Assembly (NCBI GenBank): GCA_017886875.1
Contig: JAGHIZ010000060.1
Location: forward strand, 1 to 62,278
Source of the DNA: Butyricicoccus sp.
GTDB lineage: Bacteria; Bacillota; Clostridia; Oscillospirales; Butyricicoccaceae
Direction of reading: 5' to 3'
Length of the DNA stretch: 62,278 nt
Both the position numbers and the translations under genes were made by a program. A model generated the notes under the pieces. That model had not been told where the DNA came from and searched no databases. It worked only from the letters and a program-made list of their open reading frames with translations. Shown piece after piece: positions 26,950 through 35,565 of the stretch; positions within the stretch are counted from its first letter, which is position 1, and each line of letters opens with the position of its first letter.

Positions 26950-27783
26950 TTACTTACCGTTACGACGACGAACAATTTGCTTGTCGGTACGATGGTTCTT
27001 CTTACGAGTCTTATAACCCATAGCAGGTTTGCCCCATGGGGTAACAGGTGCTGGACGGCCGATTGGGCTCTTACCTTCACCACCACCATGTGGGTGGTCA
27101 CAAGGGTTCATTACAGAACCACGAACTGTTGGACGAATACCCATATGACGGCTACGACCAGCCTTACCAAGCTGAACGTTAGAGTGGTCAGAGTTACCAA
27201 CTACACCGATAGTAGCCTTACACTCAAGACGAACATAACGCAGCTCGCCAGATGGTAGACGAACCATTGCTTTGCCGTTTTCCTTAGCCATGAGCTGAGC
27301 AGCCACGCCTGCGGAACGAACTAGCTGAGCACCCTTACCTGGGTATAGCTCGATATTGTGAATCATAGTACCAACTGGGATAGCATGAACTGGCAGGCAG
27401 TTGCCAGGCTTAATATCAGCATTAACAGAAGAAATAACCTTGTCACCGATGTTTAGACCCTCTGGAGCGAGGATATAAGCCTTAACGCCGTCCTCGTACT
27501 GAACGAGAGCGATGTTAGCAGAACGGTTTGGGTCATATTCCAAAGTCAGAACAGTAGCTGGCATATCCAGCTTCTGACGCTTGAAGTCAATAATACGGTA
27601 CTTTTGTTTATTTCCGCCGCCCTTATGACGAACGGTGATACGACCATAGCTGTTACGACCAGCGGTCTTTTTGAGCTTTTCGAGAAGGCTCTTTTCTGGC
27701 TTTACCTTAGACAGTCCCGCATTAGACAGAGTAGTCATATTACGGCGGGAAGGTGTCGTAGGGTTGAAAGTCTTAATCGCCAT
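26950..27783 (-). CDS. rplB: 50S ribosomal protein L2
   Basis: Universal protein next to the peptidyl transferase centre. The start is set at ATG 27783 ([20 protein letters not shown]), with AAGGAG twelve bases upstream. A TTG four codons earlier abuts that ribosome binding site and is rejected. This gives 277 residues, the usual length. The catalytic-site-proximal histidine lies in [18 protein letters not shown]. Basic C-terminus [20 protein letters not shown]. Confidence 0.98.
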   Translation of the reverse strand: MAIKTFNPTTPSRRNMTTLSNAGLSKVKPEKSLLEKLKKTAGRNSYGRITVRHKGGGNKQKYRIIDFKRQKLDMPATVLTLEYDPNRSANIALVQYEDGVKAYILAPEGLNIGDKVISSVNADIKPGNCLPVHAIPVGTMIHNIELYPGKGAQLVRSAGVAAQLMAKENGKAMVRLPSGELRYVRLECKATIGVVGNSDHSNVQLGKAGRSRHMGIRPTVRGSVMNPCDHPHGGGEGKSPIGRPAPVTPWGKPAMGYKTRKKNHRTDKQIVRRRNGK

Positions 27784-27878
27784 TTTGTTTTTCAACTCCT
27801 TAAAATCTGTTCTTATCGGGGTGACATCCCCATACCTGCGACCGATTGTCGCAAATTATATATTCACCTTACGGTAAA

Positions 27879-28172
27879 TTACATCATGTTTTCGAAGATT
27901 TCAATCTTCTTAGAGTCATCAGTCAGGGTAATGATAGCCTTCTTGATGTCCTTACGCTTACCGGTGTGAACGCCCATACGCTTCCACTTACCAGGTATCT
28001 TAATGGTGTTAACCTTAGCAACTTTAACGCCGAAGATTTCTTCAGCAGCCTTTTTAATTTCAATCTTACCAGCGTTTGGAGCAACCTCGAAAACATACTT
28101 GTTTTCAGCGATACCTTCCATAGAACGCTCGGTGATAATAGGCTTAATGATTACGTCATGTGCGAATTTCAT
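27879..28172 (-). CDS. rplW: 50S ribosomal protein L23
   Basis: Tunnel-exit protein that docks trigger factor, SRP and SecYEG. The 97 residues include DVIIKPIITERSMEGIAENK, KKAAEEIFGVKVAKVNTIKI and GKRKDIKKAIITL. The start overlaps the rplD stop by one base (TAATG). A 95-base gap before rplB contains two small hairpins (GGGGATGTCACCCC-type and GCGAC/GTCGC). Confidence 0.97.
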   Translation of the reverse strand: MKFAHDVIIKPIITERSMEGIAENKYVFEVAPNAGKIEIKKAAEEIFGVKVAKVNTIKIPGKWKRMGVHTGKRKDIKKAIITLTDDSKKIEIFENMM

Positions 28173-28795
28173 TATGCGTAAACCTCCTCGATTTTAGCAA
28201 CCGCTGCTTTGTCAATAATGAACTTGTCAGCGTTGAGGATATCATAAACATTCAGAGTAGTAGCAATAGTAGTACGAACACCTGGAATGTTAGCAGCACT
28301 CTTAATAACATTGGTGCGAGACTCTGGAGTTACAACAAGGCTCTTGCCAGTTGCATCAACAGACTTTAGGAAACCTGCAAAAGTCTTAGTCTTGATTTCA
28401 CCCATGTTTAAGTCATCAATAACGATGATTTCGCCAGCAGCAGCCTTAGCAGACAGAGCAGACATCATAGCTAGACGACGTAGTTTCTTGTTTAGGCTGT
28501 AACGGTAGGAACGTGGCTTAGGACCTAGAGCGATACCACCGTGAGTCCACTGTGGAGAACGGATAGAACCCTGACGAGCACGACCTGTGCCCTTCTGACG
28601 CCATGGCTTGATACCACCGCCACGAACCTCTGCACGAGTCAGAGTGGACTGAGTGCCCTGACGCTTGTTAGCCAGATGGTTCTTTACTACTGCATGCATA
28701 GCAGAAACATTAGGCTCGATACCGAAAATATCAGCATTAAGCTCGATTGTGCCAGTCTCCTGACCAGCCATATTATAAACCTTAACTGTAGGCAT
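28172..28795 (-). CDS. rplD: 50S ribosomal protein L4
   Basis: Forms the exit-tunnel constriction with L22; in enterobacteria it also represses the S10 operon. The 207 residues include the extended loop GGGIKPWRQKGTGRARQGS, RSPQWTHGGIALGPKPRSY and the globular C-domain. Given the long leader ahead of rpsJ, L4 is the first candidate for an autoregulator, but this is inference only. Confidence 0.98.
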   Translation of the reverse strand: MPTVKVYNMAGQETGTIELNADIFGIEPNVSAMHAVVKNHLANKRQGTQSTLTRAEVRGGGIKPWRQKGTGRARQGSIRSPQWTHGGIALGPKPRSYRYSLNKKLRRLAMMSALSAKAAAGEIIVIDDLNMGEIKTKTFAGFLKSVDATGKSLVVTPESRTNVIKSAANIPGVRTTIATTLNVYDILNADKFIIDKAAVAKIEEVYA

Positions 28796-28813
28796 TAGTA
28801 TTTCCTCCTCTCC

Positions 28814-29515
28814 TTACTTTCTTGCAGAAGCCTTCTGAGGGTTCTTGCTGATACCAGCAGCTGGACCCTTCTTCTCAGGATTCTTCTTAACGGTATTCTT
28901 CAGGAATACGATGCCGCCCTTAGGACCTGGGATAGCACCACAAACAGCGATTAGGTTAAGCTCAGCATCAACCTTAACAACATCAAGGTTCTGAACAGTA
29001 ACCTGCTCGTTACCGAGGTGACCAGGCATCATCTTGCCCTTCATGATTTTAGAAGGGTCAGAACAAGCACCCATGGAACCTTGGTGACGATGCATAGGAC
29101 CAGCACCGTGGCTCATTGGGGAACGACCAGCGTTAAAACGCTTGATAACGCCAGCAAATCCCTTACCTTTAGAGATACCAGTTACGTCAACGTAATCGCC
29201 AACCTTGAACATATCAGCAGTGATTACATCGCCAACTTGGAAAGTGGAGCAATCGTCGAAACGGAACTCCTTGAGGTACTTTTTAACAGCCTCGCCAGCC
29301 TTCTTTAAATGACCAAGCTCAGGCTTGTTTAGCTTCTTTTCCTTAACATCTTCAAAACCGAGCTGTACAGCAGCGTAGCCTTCCTTCTCAACACTCTTTA
29401 GCTGAGTAACTACACATGGACCAGCTTCGATTACGGTAACAGGGATAACCTTACCTTCAGCGTCGAAGATTTGTGTCATACCAACCTTCTTGCCGATAAT
29501 TGCTTTGTTCAGCAT
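28814..29515 (-). CDS. rplC: 50S ribosomal protein L3
   Basis: Reaches into the peptidyl transferase centre. The start is ATG 29515 ([20 protein letters not shown]), with AGGAGG eight bases upstream. A 12-codon upstream extension overlaps that ribosome binding site and is discarded. This gives 233 residues. [20 protein letters not shown] and [19 protein letters not shown] carry the methylatable loop region. A short Lys/Ala-rich tail ([19 protein letters not shown]) extends the C-terminus. Confidence 0.97.
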   Translation of the reverse strand: MLNKAIIGKKVGMTQIFDAEGKVIPVTVIEAGPCVVTQLKSVEKEGYAAVQLGFEDVKEKKLNKPELGHLKKAGEAVKKYLKEFRFDDCSTFQVGDVITADMFKVGDYVDVTGISKGKGFAGVIKRFNAGRSPMSHGAGPMHRHQGSMGACSDPSKIMKGKMMPGHLGNEQVTVQNLDVVKVDAELNLIAVCGAIPGPKGGIVFLKNTVKKNPEKKGPAAGISKNPQKASARK

Positions 29516-29575
29516 TTTTGTTTTCCTCCTATTTAGGTTATTGGTTGACAAAGGTCATTGCCTTTTGCCAACTTG

Positions 29576-29603
29576 ACCTCGCCACACTGTAAAGTGGCTA
29601 GGT
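29576..29603 (-). other. Intercistronic hairpin between rpsJ and rplC
   Basis: ACCT and GCCAC pair with GTGGC and AGGT (each arm with one unpaired base), with an 8-base loop. A second, weaker GTTG..CAAAGG/CCTTTG..CAAC hairpin follows towards rplC. No T tract. The gap of 129 bases is long for this cluster. Confidence 0.5.
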
Positions 29604-29644
29604 ACAAACTGCTTTTATAAACAGATTGTTATTTCAATTTAAAA

Positions 29645-29956
29645 TTAGAGCTTGATTTCGATTTCAACGCCAGCTGGAAGGTCAAGAGTCATAAGGGACT
29701 CAACAGTCTTCTGACCTGGGTTAACAATATCAATTAAACGCTTATGAGTGCGACGCTCAAACTGCTCACGGCTGTCTTTGTACTTATGAACAGCACGTAG
29801 AATAGTGATAATTTCCTTTTCAGTAGGTAGAGGGATTGGACCGGAAACCTTAGCACCAGAACGCTTAGCGGTTTCAACAATCTTCTCTGCAGACTGATCA
29901 ATTAGCTCATGGTCGTATGCCTTTAGGCGGATACGAATTTTTTCAGCATTAGCCAT
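29645..29956 (-). CDS. rpsJ: 30S ribosomal protein S10 (NusE)
   Basis: Head protein of the 30S subunit and partner of NusB in transcription antitermination. The 103 residues include [36 protein letters not shown] and [20 protein letters not shown]. First gene of the S10 operon, preceded by AGGAGG and a leader of about 330 bases. Confidence 0.98.
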   Translation of the reverse strand: MANAEKIRIRLKAYDHELIDQSAEKIVETAKRSGAKVSGPIPLPTEKEIITILRAVHKYKDSREQFERRTHKRLIDIVNPGQKTVESLMTLDLPAGVEIEIKL

Positions 29957-30286
29957 TTTTGTATTTCCTCCTCGTACATGTCGTACATTTAAAAATGTGT
30001 CGACTCGTTACGGAGAGATACTGCAACCCCGCCTAGCGTATCGCTCACGGGCATGAAAATAACCGGCACACTCTTTGTGAAAAATCCGGTCAAAATAACG
30101 CAGGAGGTTCATGCCATCGGCTTTTTGGCATTTTGCCAGAAGTCCCGAATTTACGCAAGAACATTGACGTTTTACAATAAGCAGTTGTCTCAACCGCCCG
30201 ATTGTCGGACCTACTCCACCGAAGTTACCTGACATATGTCAGCAATCTCCGATATCATCGCATTTTTGCCTGCCATTTCGCAGGTC
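29957..30286 (-). ncRNA. Structured leader of the S10 operon
   Basis: The gap 29957-30388 has no gene. Most of it is the rpsJ 5' leader. GGCATGAA/TTCATGCC (30108-30115 and 30050-30057) encloses ACCGG/CCGGT (30086-30090 and 30062-30066), a nested long hairpin. CTGACATATGTCAG (30229-30242) is a 14-base perfect palindrome near the 5' end. GAACCTCCT (minus strand, about 30102-30110) is complementary to the rpsJ ribosome binding site AGGAGG. A 75-codon open frame (30235-30008) fills the leader, but it has a poor ribosome binding site and is not believed to be a gene. It looks like a ribosomal-protein autoregulatory leader of unidentified class. Confidence 0.55.
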
Positions 30287-30292
30287 TTGTAT

Positions 30293-30321
30293 AGAATAAC
30301 TTATTTTTATACATTTGTCAA
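30293..30321 (-). promoter_or_regulatory. Promoter of the S10 operon
   Basis: Minus-strand TTGACA (30316-30321), 17-base spacer, TATTCT (30293-30298). The consensus -35 fits a strongly expressed operon. It lies directly behind the anti-sigma terminator. Confidence 0.85.
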
Positions 30322-30345
30322 TAGCTTTTTACGAAAAAAACGAAA

Positions 30346-30376
30346 AAATTCCGATAAAATAAATTTACCGGAATTT
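30346..30376 (-). terminator. Terminator of the dusB-sigma-anti-sigma unit
   Basis: AAATTCCG and CGGAATTT arms (30369-30376 and 30346-30353 on the opposite strand) enclose an AT-rich loop. The minus-strand continuation is TTTCGTTTTTTTCG. It separates this unit from the S10 promoter. Confidence 0.8.
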
Positions 30377-30388
30377 ACCTATATTTCT

Positions 30389-31342
30389 TTATTCGTTTAC
30401 TACTACAACAAGTAACCCATTAGAGGCATTTGCATCTATTTTAATACCCAAATCCTCACGCATAGTAGTTTCAAAGCCCTTTTCTTGTAGTTCTTTTATT
30501 GTTGTATCAAAGTCACTTATAGCACCAGTTACTTTAAAATAATATATATTATTATTTTTTTCAATAAATTCAGCATTTTCTATAACAGGCAAATCTCCAG
30601 AGCCTACCGCAACAAAGCAAAAAGCAAAACTTGAAGTTTGAAGTCCTGAAGGTATTTCAACCGACTGACTTTCTGCGGTATTTTTCTTCACTTCTGGATT
30701 TATAGAAAATGTAGCTGGTGCCACATTATTAGTTTTTTGTTCTTTTTGTTGTGGCTGCTCAGTTTGTGGCTGTTCAGTGATTTTTGGAGTAACTTCTTCG
30801 GTTTGTTGTTGTTCCTGCTTTGGTTCCACTGTTCTAGGCTGCACTGGTTCTACTTGCTCACTTTGTAGATATTGTTCTGTTTGTTCTTCCTGTTCTGGCT
30901 GTACTGGCTCTGTTTGTTCTGGCTCTACATATGGTGTTTCATCTTCTTTTGTATCTTCCATAACAAGTTTACCAGTAGGCTTTGCACTATTATTTTTATC
31001 ACTATTATTAGAGGTCATGCTCATAATATCACCTATTGCACCTGATAAAACAAGCATTACACAAGCTGCGGCTGCTGCTAATGTAGTGAAAACCGGAAAA
31101 TGTTTTTTGGTTGGTTTTTGAGCTTCTTTTAAAACTGCCTGCATAATATGTTCATGCATATCATCTGGTAATGGCTGTTTAAAATCGTCCCATGCATTTC
31201 GCATTTCACGCAAATCATCTAAATACGCTGCACAGGCGGGACACTCTGAAAGATGTTCAGAAAGCTCACGTTTTTCCTCAAGTGATAATTCGCTATCAAT
31301 GCTTGCTGAGCAAAGCTCACGATATTTTTCACAGTTTGGCAT
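30389..31342 (-). CDS. Zinc-finger (ZAS) anti-sigma factor, single membrane span
   Basis: Membrane-bound inhibitor of the ECF sigma encoded just upstream. The N-terminal zf-HC2 domain has the H30-x3-C34-x2-C37 signature (EHLSECPAC) plus C11. One membrane helix follows at about 85-105 (FTTLAAAAACVMLVLSGAI). The outside part begins with a roughly 90-residue stretch of Glu, Gln, Pro and Thr containing repeated VEPVQP-like units. A folded C-terminal domain (about 235-317) of unknown type ends the protein. The gene overlaps the sigma gene by 14 bases, so both are co-translated. The signal it senses and the releasing protease are unknown. Confidence 0.85.
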   Translation of the reverse strand: MPNCEKYRELCSASIDSELSLEEKRELSEHLSECPACAAYLDDLREMRNAWDDFKQPLPDDMHEHIMQAVLKEAQKPTKKHFPVFTTLAAAAACVMLVLSGAIGDIMSMTSNNSDKNNSAKPTGKLVMEDTKEDETPYVEPEQTEPVQPEQEEQTEQYLQSEQVEPVQPRTVEPKQEQQQTEEVTPKITEQPQTEQPQQKEQKTNNVAPATFSINPEVKKNTAESQSVEIPSGLQTSSFAFCFVAVGSGDLPVIENAEFIEKNNNIYYFKVTGAISDFDTTIKELQEKGFETTMREDLGIKIDANASNGLLVVVVNE

Positions 31343-31940
31343 CTTCCCGCCTCCTTTCTGACTGTTTAGACGAAGAAGGCAACGAAATGTTCCCTCTATC
31401 TATCAAAATTTTTCTAAGAGCTGACCTTGCTCTTGCAATTCTTGATTTTACTGTGCCTTCTTCAATAGAAAGAGCCTTGGCTATATCTGAATATTTCATA
31501 CCAGCCACATCACGAAGAATAACAACTTTTCTGTGTTCTTCAGATATCATATTTAGAGCGATATCTATTTCTTCACGTAGCTCAGTTTTTTCAAGCGATT
31601 TTTCTGGTTGGTTTTTCTCTTTAAAATCTGGTAACTGCAATATTTTCTCATCATCAATCGGTTCTACTGCTACATTTTTTTTACTTCTTGCAAAATCGAC
31701 GCATTTATTCATAGTAATTCTATAAAGCCAAGTAGAAAACCCGCTTTCACCTCTAAAAAATGGCAAGCCTTTATAAGCTTTTAAAAAAACCTCTTGAGTT
31801 ATATCAAGTGCATCTTCATGTGAATTTGTAGACCGTAGAGCAAGTGTATAAACTCTGCGTTCATAAGCGGACACCAATGCTTCAAATGCAGCCATTTCAC
31901 CTTTTTTAGCACGTTTAATAAGCACATCTTCCCCTGTCAT
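31329..31940 (-). CDS. ECF RNA polymerase sigma factor (SigW/RpoE-like)
   Basis: Alternative sigma of the extracytoplasmic-function group. The 203 residues contain region 2 (ALDITQEVFLKAYKGLPFFR and GFSTWLYRITMNKCVDFAR) and region 4 with the helix-turn-helix (KYSDIAKALSIEEGTVKSRI). An acidic linker (about 88-120) lies between them. It starts 20 bases after dusB, so the dusB promoter probably provides at least basal transcription. No autoregulatory ECF promoter was recognised. The anti-sigma follows directly. Confidence 0.92.
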   Translation of the reverse strand: MTGEDVLIKRAKKGEMAAFEALVSAYERRVYTLALRSTNSHEDALDITQEVFLKAYKGLPFFRGESGFSTWLYRITMNKCVDFARSKKNVAVEPIDDEKILQLPDFKEKNQPEKSLEKTELREEIDIALNMISEEHRKVVILRDVAGMKYSDIAKALSIEEGTVKSRIARARSALRKILIDRGNISLPSSSKQSERRREDAKL

Positions 31941-31960
31941 CGGTGCAACCCTCCTTTTAT

Positions 31961-32926
31961 TTATATCTGAGCTTTAATATCCTCGCATAGCTTATAAAGC
32001 TCATCTATTTTATTAAAAGCACACACACGTTTTTTAAATTCTTTAAGTCCTGATGAACCTTTTAAATACCAGTTAACATGCTTTCTAGCTTCAAGCATGG
32101 CAATATGTTCGCCTTTATCCTCACATGCAAGCTCAATTTGTCTTACAGCGGTATCCAGTCTTTCTGAAAGTGTTGGCTCATCTTCTAGCACACCTGTCTG
32201 AATAAGCTTATTACTTCTTTCAAATATCCAAGGGTCTCCAAGTGCACCTCTACCAATCATAACAAAATCAGCACCTGTATGATTTATTATATTAACCGCA
32301 TCTTGAGGAGTAAAAACATCACCATTTGCAGCCACAGGAATTTTAACTGATTGTTTAACTTTAGCTATAATATCCCAATCAGCAACACCTGAATATTGTT
32401 GAGCTCTTGTTCTGCCATGAACTGCAATCATATCTGCACCAGCATATTCACACATTTTAGCAAACTCTATACAGTTTATACTTTTTTCGTCCCAACCTTT
32501 TCTAAATTTAACTGTTACAGGACAATCCACCGCTTTTTTAACTGCGGTTATAATTTGTTCAGCGAGTTTAATATTTTTCATAAGAGCCGAGCCATCACCA
32601 TTATTAACTATTTTAGGTGCAGGACAACCCATATTTATATCAATAATTTCACAGCCTGATATTTCCCTTGCAATAATTGCACCCTCAGCCATGCTTTCTG
32701 GTTCAGAGCCAAATATTTGTGCTGATGCTGGGTGCTCATTTTGAGATAAGCCTAAAAGTCTAGGCGTTTTTTTATCTTTAAAGTGAAGTGCTTTAGCAGA
32801 AACCATTTCTGTTACGGTGAGTGCTGCACCATGTTCTCTGCATATTTGGCGAAAAGCCTTATCCGTTACACCCGCCATAGGTGCAAGTATAAGTTTGCCC
32901 TTTATCTCCACCTGTCCAATCTTCAT
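31961..32926 (-). CDS. dusB: tRNA-dihydrouridine synthase
   Basis: FMN enzyme that reduces specific uridines in tRNA. The 321 residues form a TIM barrel and a C-terminal helical tRNA-binding domain. LAPMAGVTDKAFRQICREHG starts the barrel. The catalytic cysteine is in DINMGCPAPKIVNNGDGSAL. FMN phosphate contacts are FVMIGRGALGDPWIF. DusB-type sequence features make the dusB label likely. First gene of a unit with the sigma and anti-sigma genes. GGAGGGTATAT precedes the ATG. Confidence 0.94.
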   Translation of the reverse strand: MKIGQVEIKGKLILAPMAGVTDKAFRQICREHGAALTVTEMVSAKALHFKDKKTPRLLGLSQNEHPASAQIFGSEPESMAEGAIIAREISGCEIIDINMGCPAPKIVNNGDGSALMKNIKLAEQIITAVKKAVDCPVTVKFRKGWDEKSINCIEFAKMCEYAGADMIAVHGRTRAQQYSGVADWDIIAKVKQSVKIPVAANGDVFTPQDAVNIINHTGADFVMIGRGALGDPWIFERSNKLIQTGVLEDEPTLSERLDTAVRQIELACEDKGEHIAMLEARKHVNWYLKGSSGLKEFKKRVCAFNKIDELYKLCEDIKAQI

Positions 32927-32964
32927 ATATACCCTCCATAATGAATTTCAAGTATCAGACTTTT

Positions 32965-32993
32965 ATTTTAGCATATACAAACATTCAATGCAA
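32965..32993 (-). promoter_or_regulatory. Promoter of dusB
   Basis: Minus-strand TTGCAT (32988-32993), 17-base spacer ending in TGC, TAAAAT (32965-32970), an extended -10 type. Confidence 0.65.
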
Positions 32994-33066
32994 ACAAGCT
33001 AAATTTCAAATTTATTTCTCTTGTTTTCCCTGCATTTCCTATTATTTTCCTGCATTTTATAATTAT

Positions 33067-33095
33067 TTGAATATAAATAAAATATATTTTATTAT
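33067..33095 (+). promoter_or_regulatory. Candidate promoter of spoIIE
   Basis: TTGAAT (33067-33072), 17-base spacer, TATTAT (33090-33095), 70 bases ahead of the ATG. No convincing Spo0A box (TGTCGAA) was seen nearby. Confidence 0.5.
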
Positions 33096-33164
33096 TTCCG
33101 TTAATATTTTCCAACAAAAGATGCAAGCTATAAGACCTATACTGAAACGCAAGGAGGTTTGACC

Positions 33165-35510
33165 ATGGACAAGCAAACATTAGAACGAAAGAGTTTTGAA
33201 GCGGCAGCACATACGGCGGCTTTATGGACAAGGATTACACACACCGACACAGCAAAACGAGTAACCAGAGGCATAAGACAATTTTTACTGGGTTTAGTCT
33301 TATCACAAGGAATGTTTTTCGGTTCATATGCTCCTTTGGGCATAGCGTTTACAGGTGCGTGTACAACAAAAGGAATATATGCATTATTAGGTTCAGTTTT
33401 GGGGTATATTTTTGGACATGGCGGAATGCTTGGCTTATCTTGTGCGGTTGCAAGTATACTTACGTTTATATGTGCCTATATTTTTAAAGAGCATATAAAA
33501 AAAGCGTGGTTTATGCCGCTTTCCTGCTCGTTTATGACGCTTATATGTACATTTATTCTTTTACCAGCACCGCCTTTTTTAAGTATTGCACAAATTTTTC
33601 AGTTTATAACAGTATGTGTTATAACAGGCGGCTTATGTTGGTGTTATATCAAAGCGTTTTCTTATCCTAAAAGATTAGGAGATTTTAAAAAACCTGTTGG
33701 CTTACTTGCAATAATAGCAAGTGTACTTATATCACTTGGAGAATTTACTCTATTTGGCACTATCTCACCATCAAGGGTTTTAGCATATATATTAACACTT
33801 TCGGCTGCTTATTTAGTTTCCAGTGCAAGTGGTGCAACTTTTGGAGTAATATTTGGTGTTACAATGGATATTACAAGCGGTAGCGGAGCTTTTTTCACAT
33901 GTGTATATAGTTTATCTGCACTGTTAGCAGGCGCGTTTCGCTCTATGGGTAAATTACCCTTTTTATTTAGTGCAGCAATTACAGCAAGTGCAGCATGTTT
34001 ACTTGGTATAGACAATCCATTATTTACATCTGGTGTTTATGAATGTTGTTTATCTGCATTTATTTTTTGGTTTATTCCAGATGCATTATTTCAATATGTT
34101 AAGGAGGCACTTATACCCTCACCCGAAAATACTCTTGATAAACTTTTAAGAATGAAGCATAGTGCAGGCAAATATGCAAGTGAAGCTTCTGATGCATTTT
34201 ATGAAATGTATCTTGCTATGATGAGCGGAGCACAAACGGGCAGAGCCACCGCTGACGAAGATGTTCATGCTATTTTTGATTGTGCAGCAGATAGCGTATG
34301 TAGAACATGTAGAATTTGTAATCAATGTTGGCAAAAAGAGTATGTTTCTACGCTTTCAGCATTAAATGATGTATCAGTGCCAATGCTTAAACGTGGACGA
34401 GCAGAAGCCAGTGATTTTCCTAAACACTTTTCCGAACGCTGTATACATTTTCCTGAGTTATTAAACTCTATAAATAGAGCTTTATTTTCCATTAGAGAAC
34501 GTCAACAATATAGAAAACGTTGTGAAGAAAATTGCACTTTAATTGCACAGCAATATGCAGGACTTACAGGCATATTAAGACAGATTAGCAGTACATTAGG
34601 TTGTGAACAAGCTGAACTACCAGCAAGAGAGCGTCAAGTTAGAAGTTATGCATCAGCATTTGGTATGGTTGACAAAGTAGCTGTTTTTAGAGATGGTAAG
34701 GGACATTTAAGAGTAGAACTTGACGGTGAGGCAATGGAAAATATACTTCATCAGCGAAAGGGTTTTGCAGCCGGACTTTCAGCAGTATTATCTATATGCC
34801 TAAGCGAACCAGAACGTATATCAGATGAACTTGGCACAAGGCTTATATTAAAAGAACAAGCACCATTTAGAGCCATAGTGGGCATAGGACAAAGGCAAAA
34901 ACAAAATGAACATGTTTCAGGAGATACAGCTAGGTCATTTGTAACTGATAGCGGGCAAGCGTGTTTACTGCTTGCTGATGGTATGGGTACTGGTGAAGCA
35001 GCAGCAAAAGATAGCAGAATGATTTTATCACTTATGGAAAGATTTTTAAAAGCGGGCATACCGCCAGATGATGCACTTAGAACGGTATCACCTGCCTTTA
35101 AATTAAAATGTGATAGCACACGAGGAGTAACACTTGATTTACTTATGCTTGATTTGTTCACAGGCAGAGGAAGCTGTTTAAAATGCGGAGCCGCATCAAG
35201 TTATATTTTAAGTGGAAATAAAATAACAAGTATAGCAGGAGGTAATTTACCAGTAGGCTTATCTGATGATATAGCCGCAGACCAAAGCATACCTATAAAA
35301 TTACAGAGAGGAGATTTATTTATAATGGTTTCTGATGGTATATGTGATAGTATAGATGATAAATGGTTAAAAAATCTTATATATGAGCATCAAAAAGATA
35401 CACCAAAAGAGCTTGCGGCTCATTTGGTAGTTGCAGCGGCAAAGCGTGGAACATCAGATGATTTATCAGCATTAGTTTTTAGGCTTGAACAACGACCACT
35501 ACCTGTATAA
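33165..35510 (+). CDS. spoIIE: Stage II sporulation protein E (PP2C-type phosphatase)
   Basis: Membrane phosphatase of the asymmetric septum. It dephosphorylates SpoIIAA to activate sigma-F in the forespore. The start is ATG 33165 with AAGGAGG seven bases upstream; the TTG two codons earlier overlaps that site. The 781 residues begin with about ten hydrophobic segments (40-310). A central regulatory/oligomerisation part with a Cys-rich patch (CRTCRICNQC, about 380-390) follows. The phosphatase metal aspartates are D605 (LLLADGMGTGEAA), D724 (MVSDGICD) and D765/D766 (GTSDDLSALVF). It shows the organism can form endospores. Confidence 0.96.
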   Translation: MDKQTLERKSFEAAAHTAALWTRITHTDTAKRVTRGIRQFLLGLVLSQGMFFGSYAPLGIAFTGACTTKGIYALLGSVLGYIFGHGGMLGLSCAVASILTFICAYIFKEHIKKAWFMPLSCSFMTLICTFILLPAPPFLSIAQIFQFITVCVITGGLCWCYIKAFSYPKRLGDFKKPVGLLAIIASVLISLGEFTLFGTISPSRVLAYILTLSAAYLVSSASGATFGVIFGVTMDITSGSGAFFTCVYSLSALLAGAFRSMGKLPFLFSAAITASAACLLGIDNPLFTSGVYECCLSAFIFWFIPDALFQYVKEALIPSPENTLDKLLRMKHSAGKYASEASDAFYEMYLAMMSGAQTGRATADEDVHAIFDCAADSVCRTCRICNQCWQKEYVSTLSALNDVSVPMLKRGRAEASDFPKHFSERCIHFPELLNSINRALFSIRERQQYRKRCEENCTLIAQQYAGLTGILRQISSTLGCEQAELPARERQVRSYASAFGMVDKVAVFRDGKGHLRVELDGEAMENILHQRKGFAAGLSAVLSICLSEPERISDELGTRLILKEQAPFRAIVGIGQRQKQNEHVSGDTARSFVTDSGQACLLLADGMGTGEAAAKDSRMILSLMERFLKAGIPPDDALRTVSPAFKLKCDSTRGVTLDLLMLDLFTGRGSCLKCGAASSYILSGNKITSIAGGNLPVGLSDDIAADQSIPIKLQRGDLFIMVSDGICDSIDDKWLKNLIYEHQKDTPKELAAHLVVAAAKRGTSDDLSALVFRLEQRPLPV

Positions 35511-35565
35511 ATCACCATAAAAAGGGCATAATTTTCTTATAGTGAATTAAATAAGGAGTATGCTT

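Noticed and set aside
26620-27258. A 212-codon open frame on the plus strand opposite rpsS and rplB.
   Set aside because: It is antisense to two certain ribosomal genes, Thr/Leu/Trp-rich as expected of a shadow frame, and has no ribosome binding site.
13490-29956. Higher GC and different codon use in the ribosomal cluster than in flanking genes, as if transferred.
   Set aside because: Gene order and protein sequences are normal for Clostridia; the contrast is expected from codon selection in highly expressed genes.
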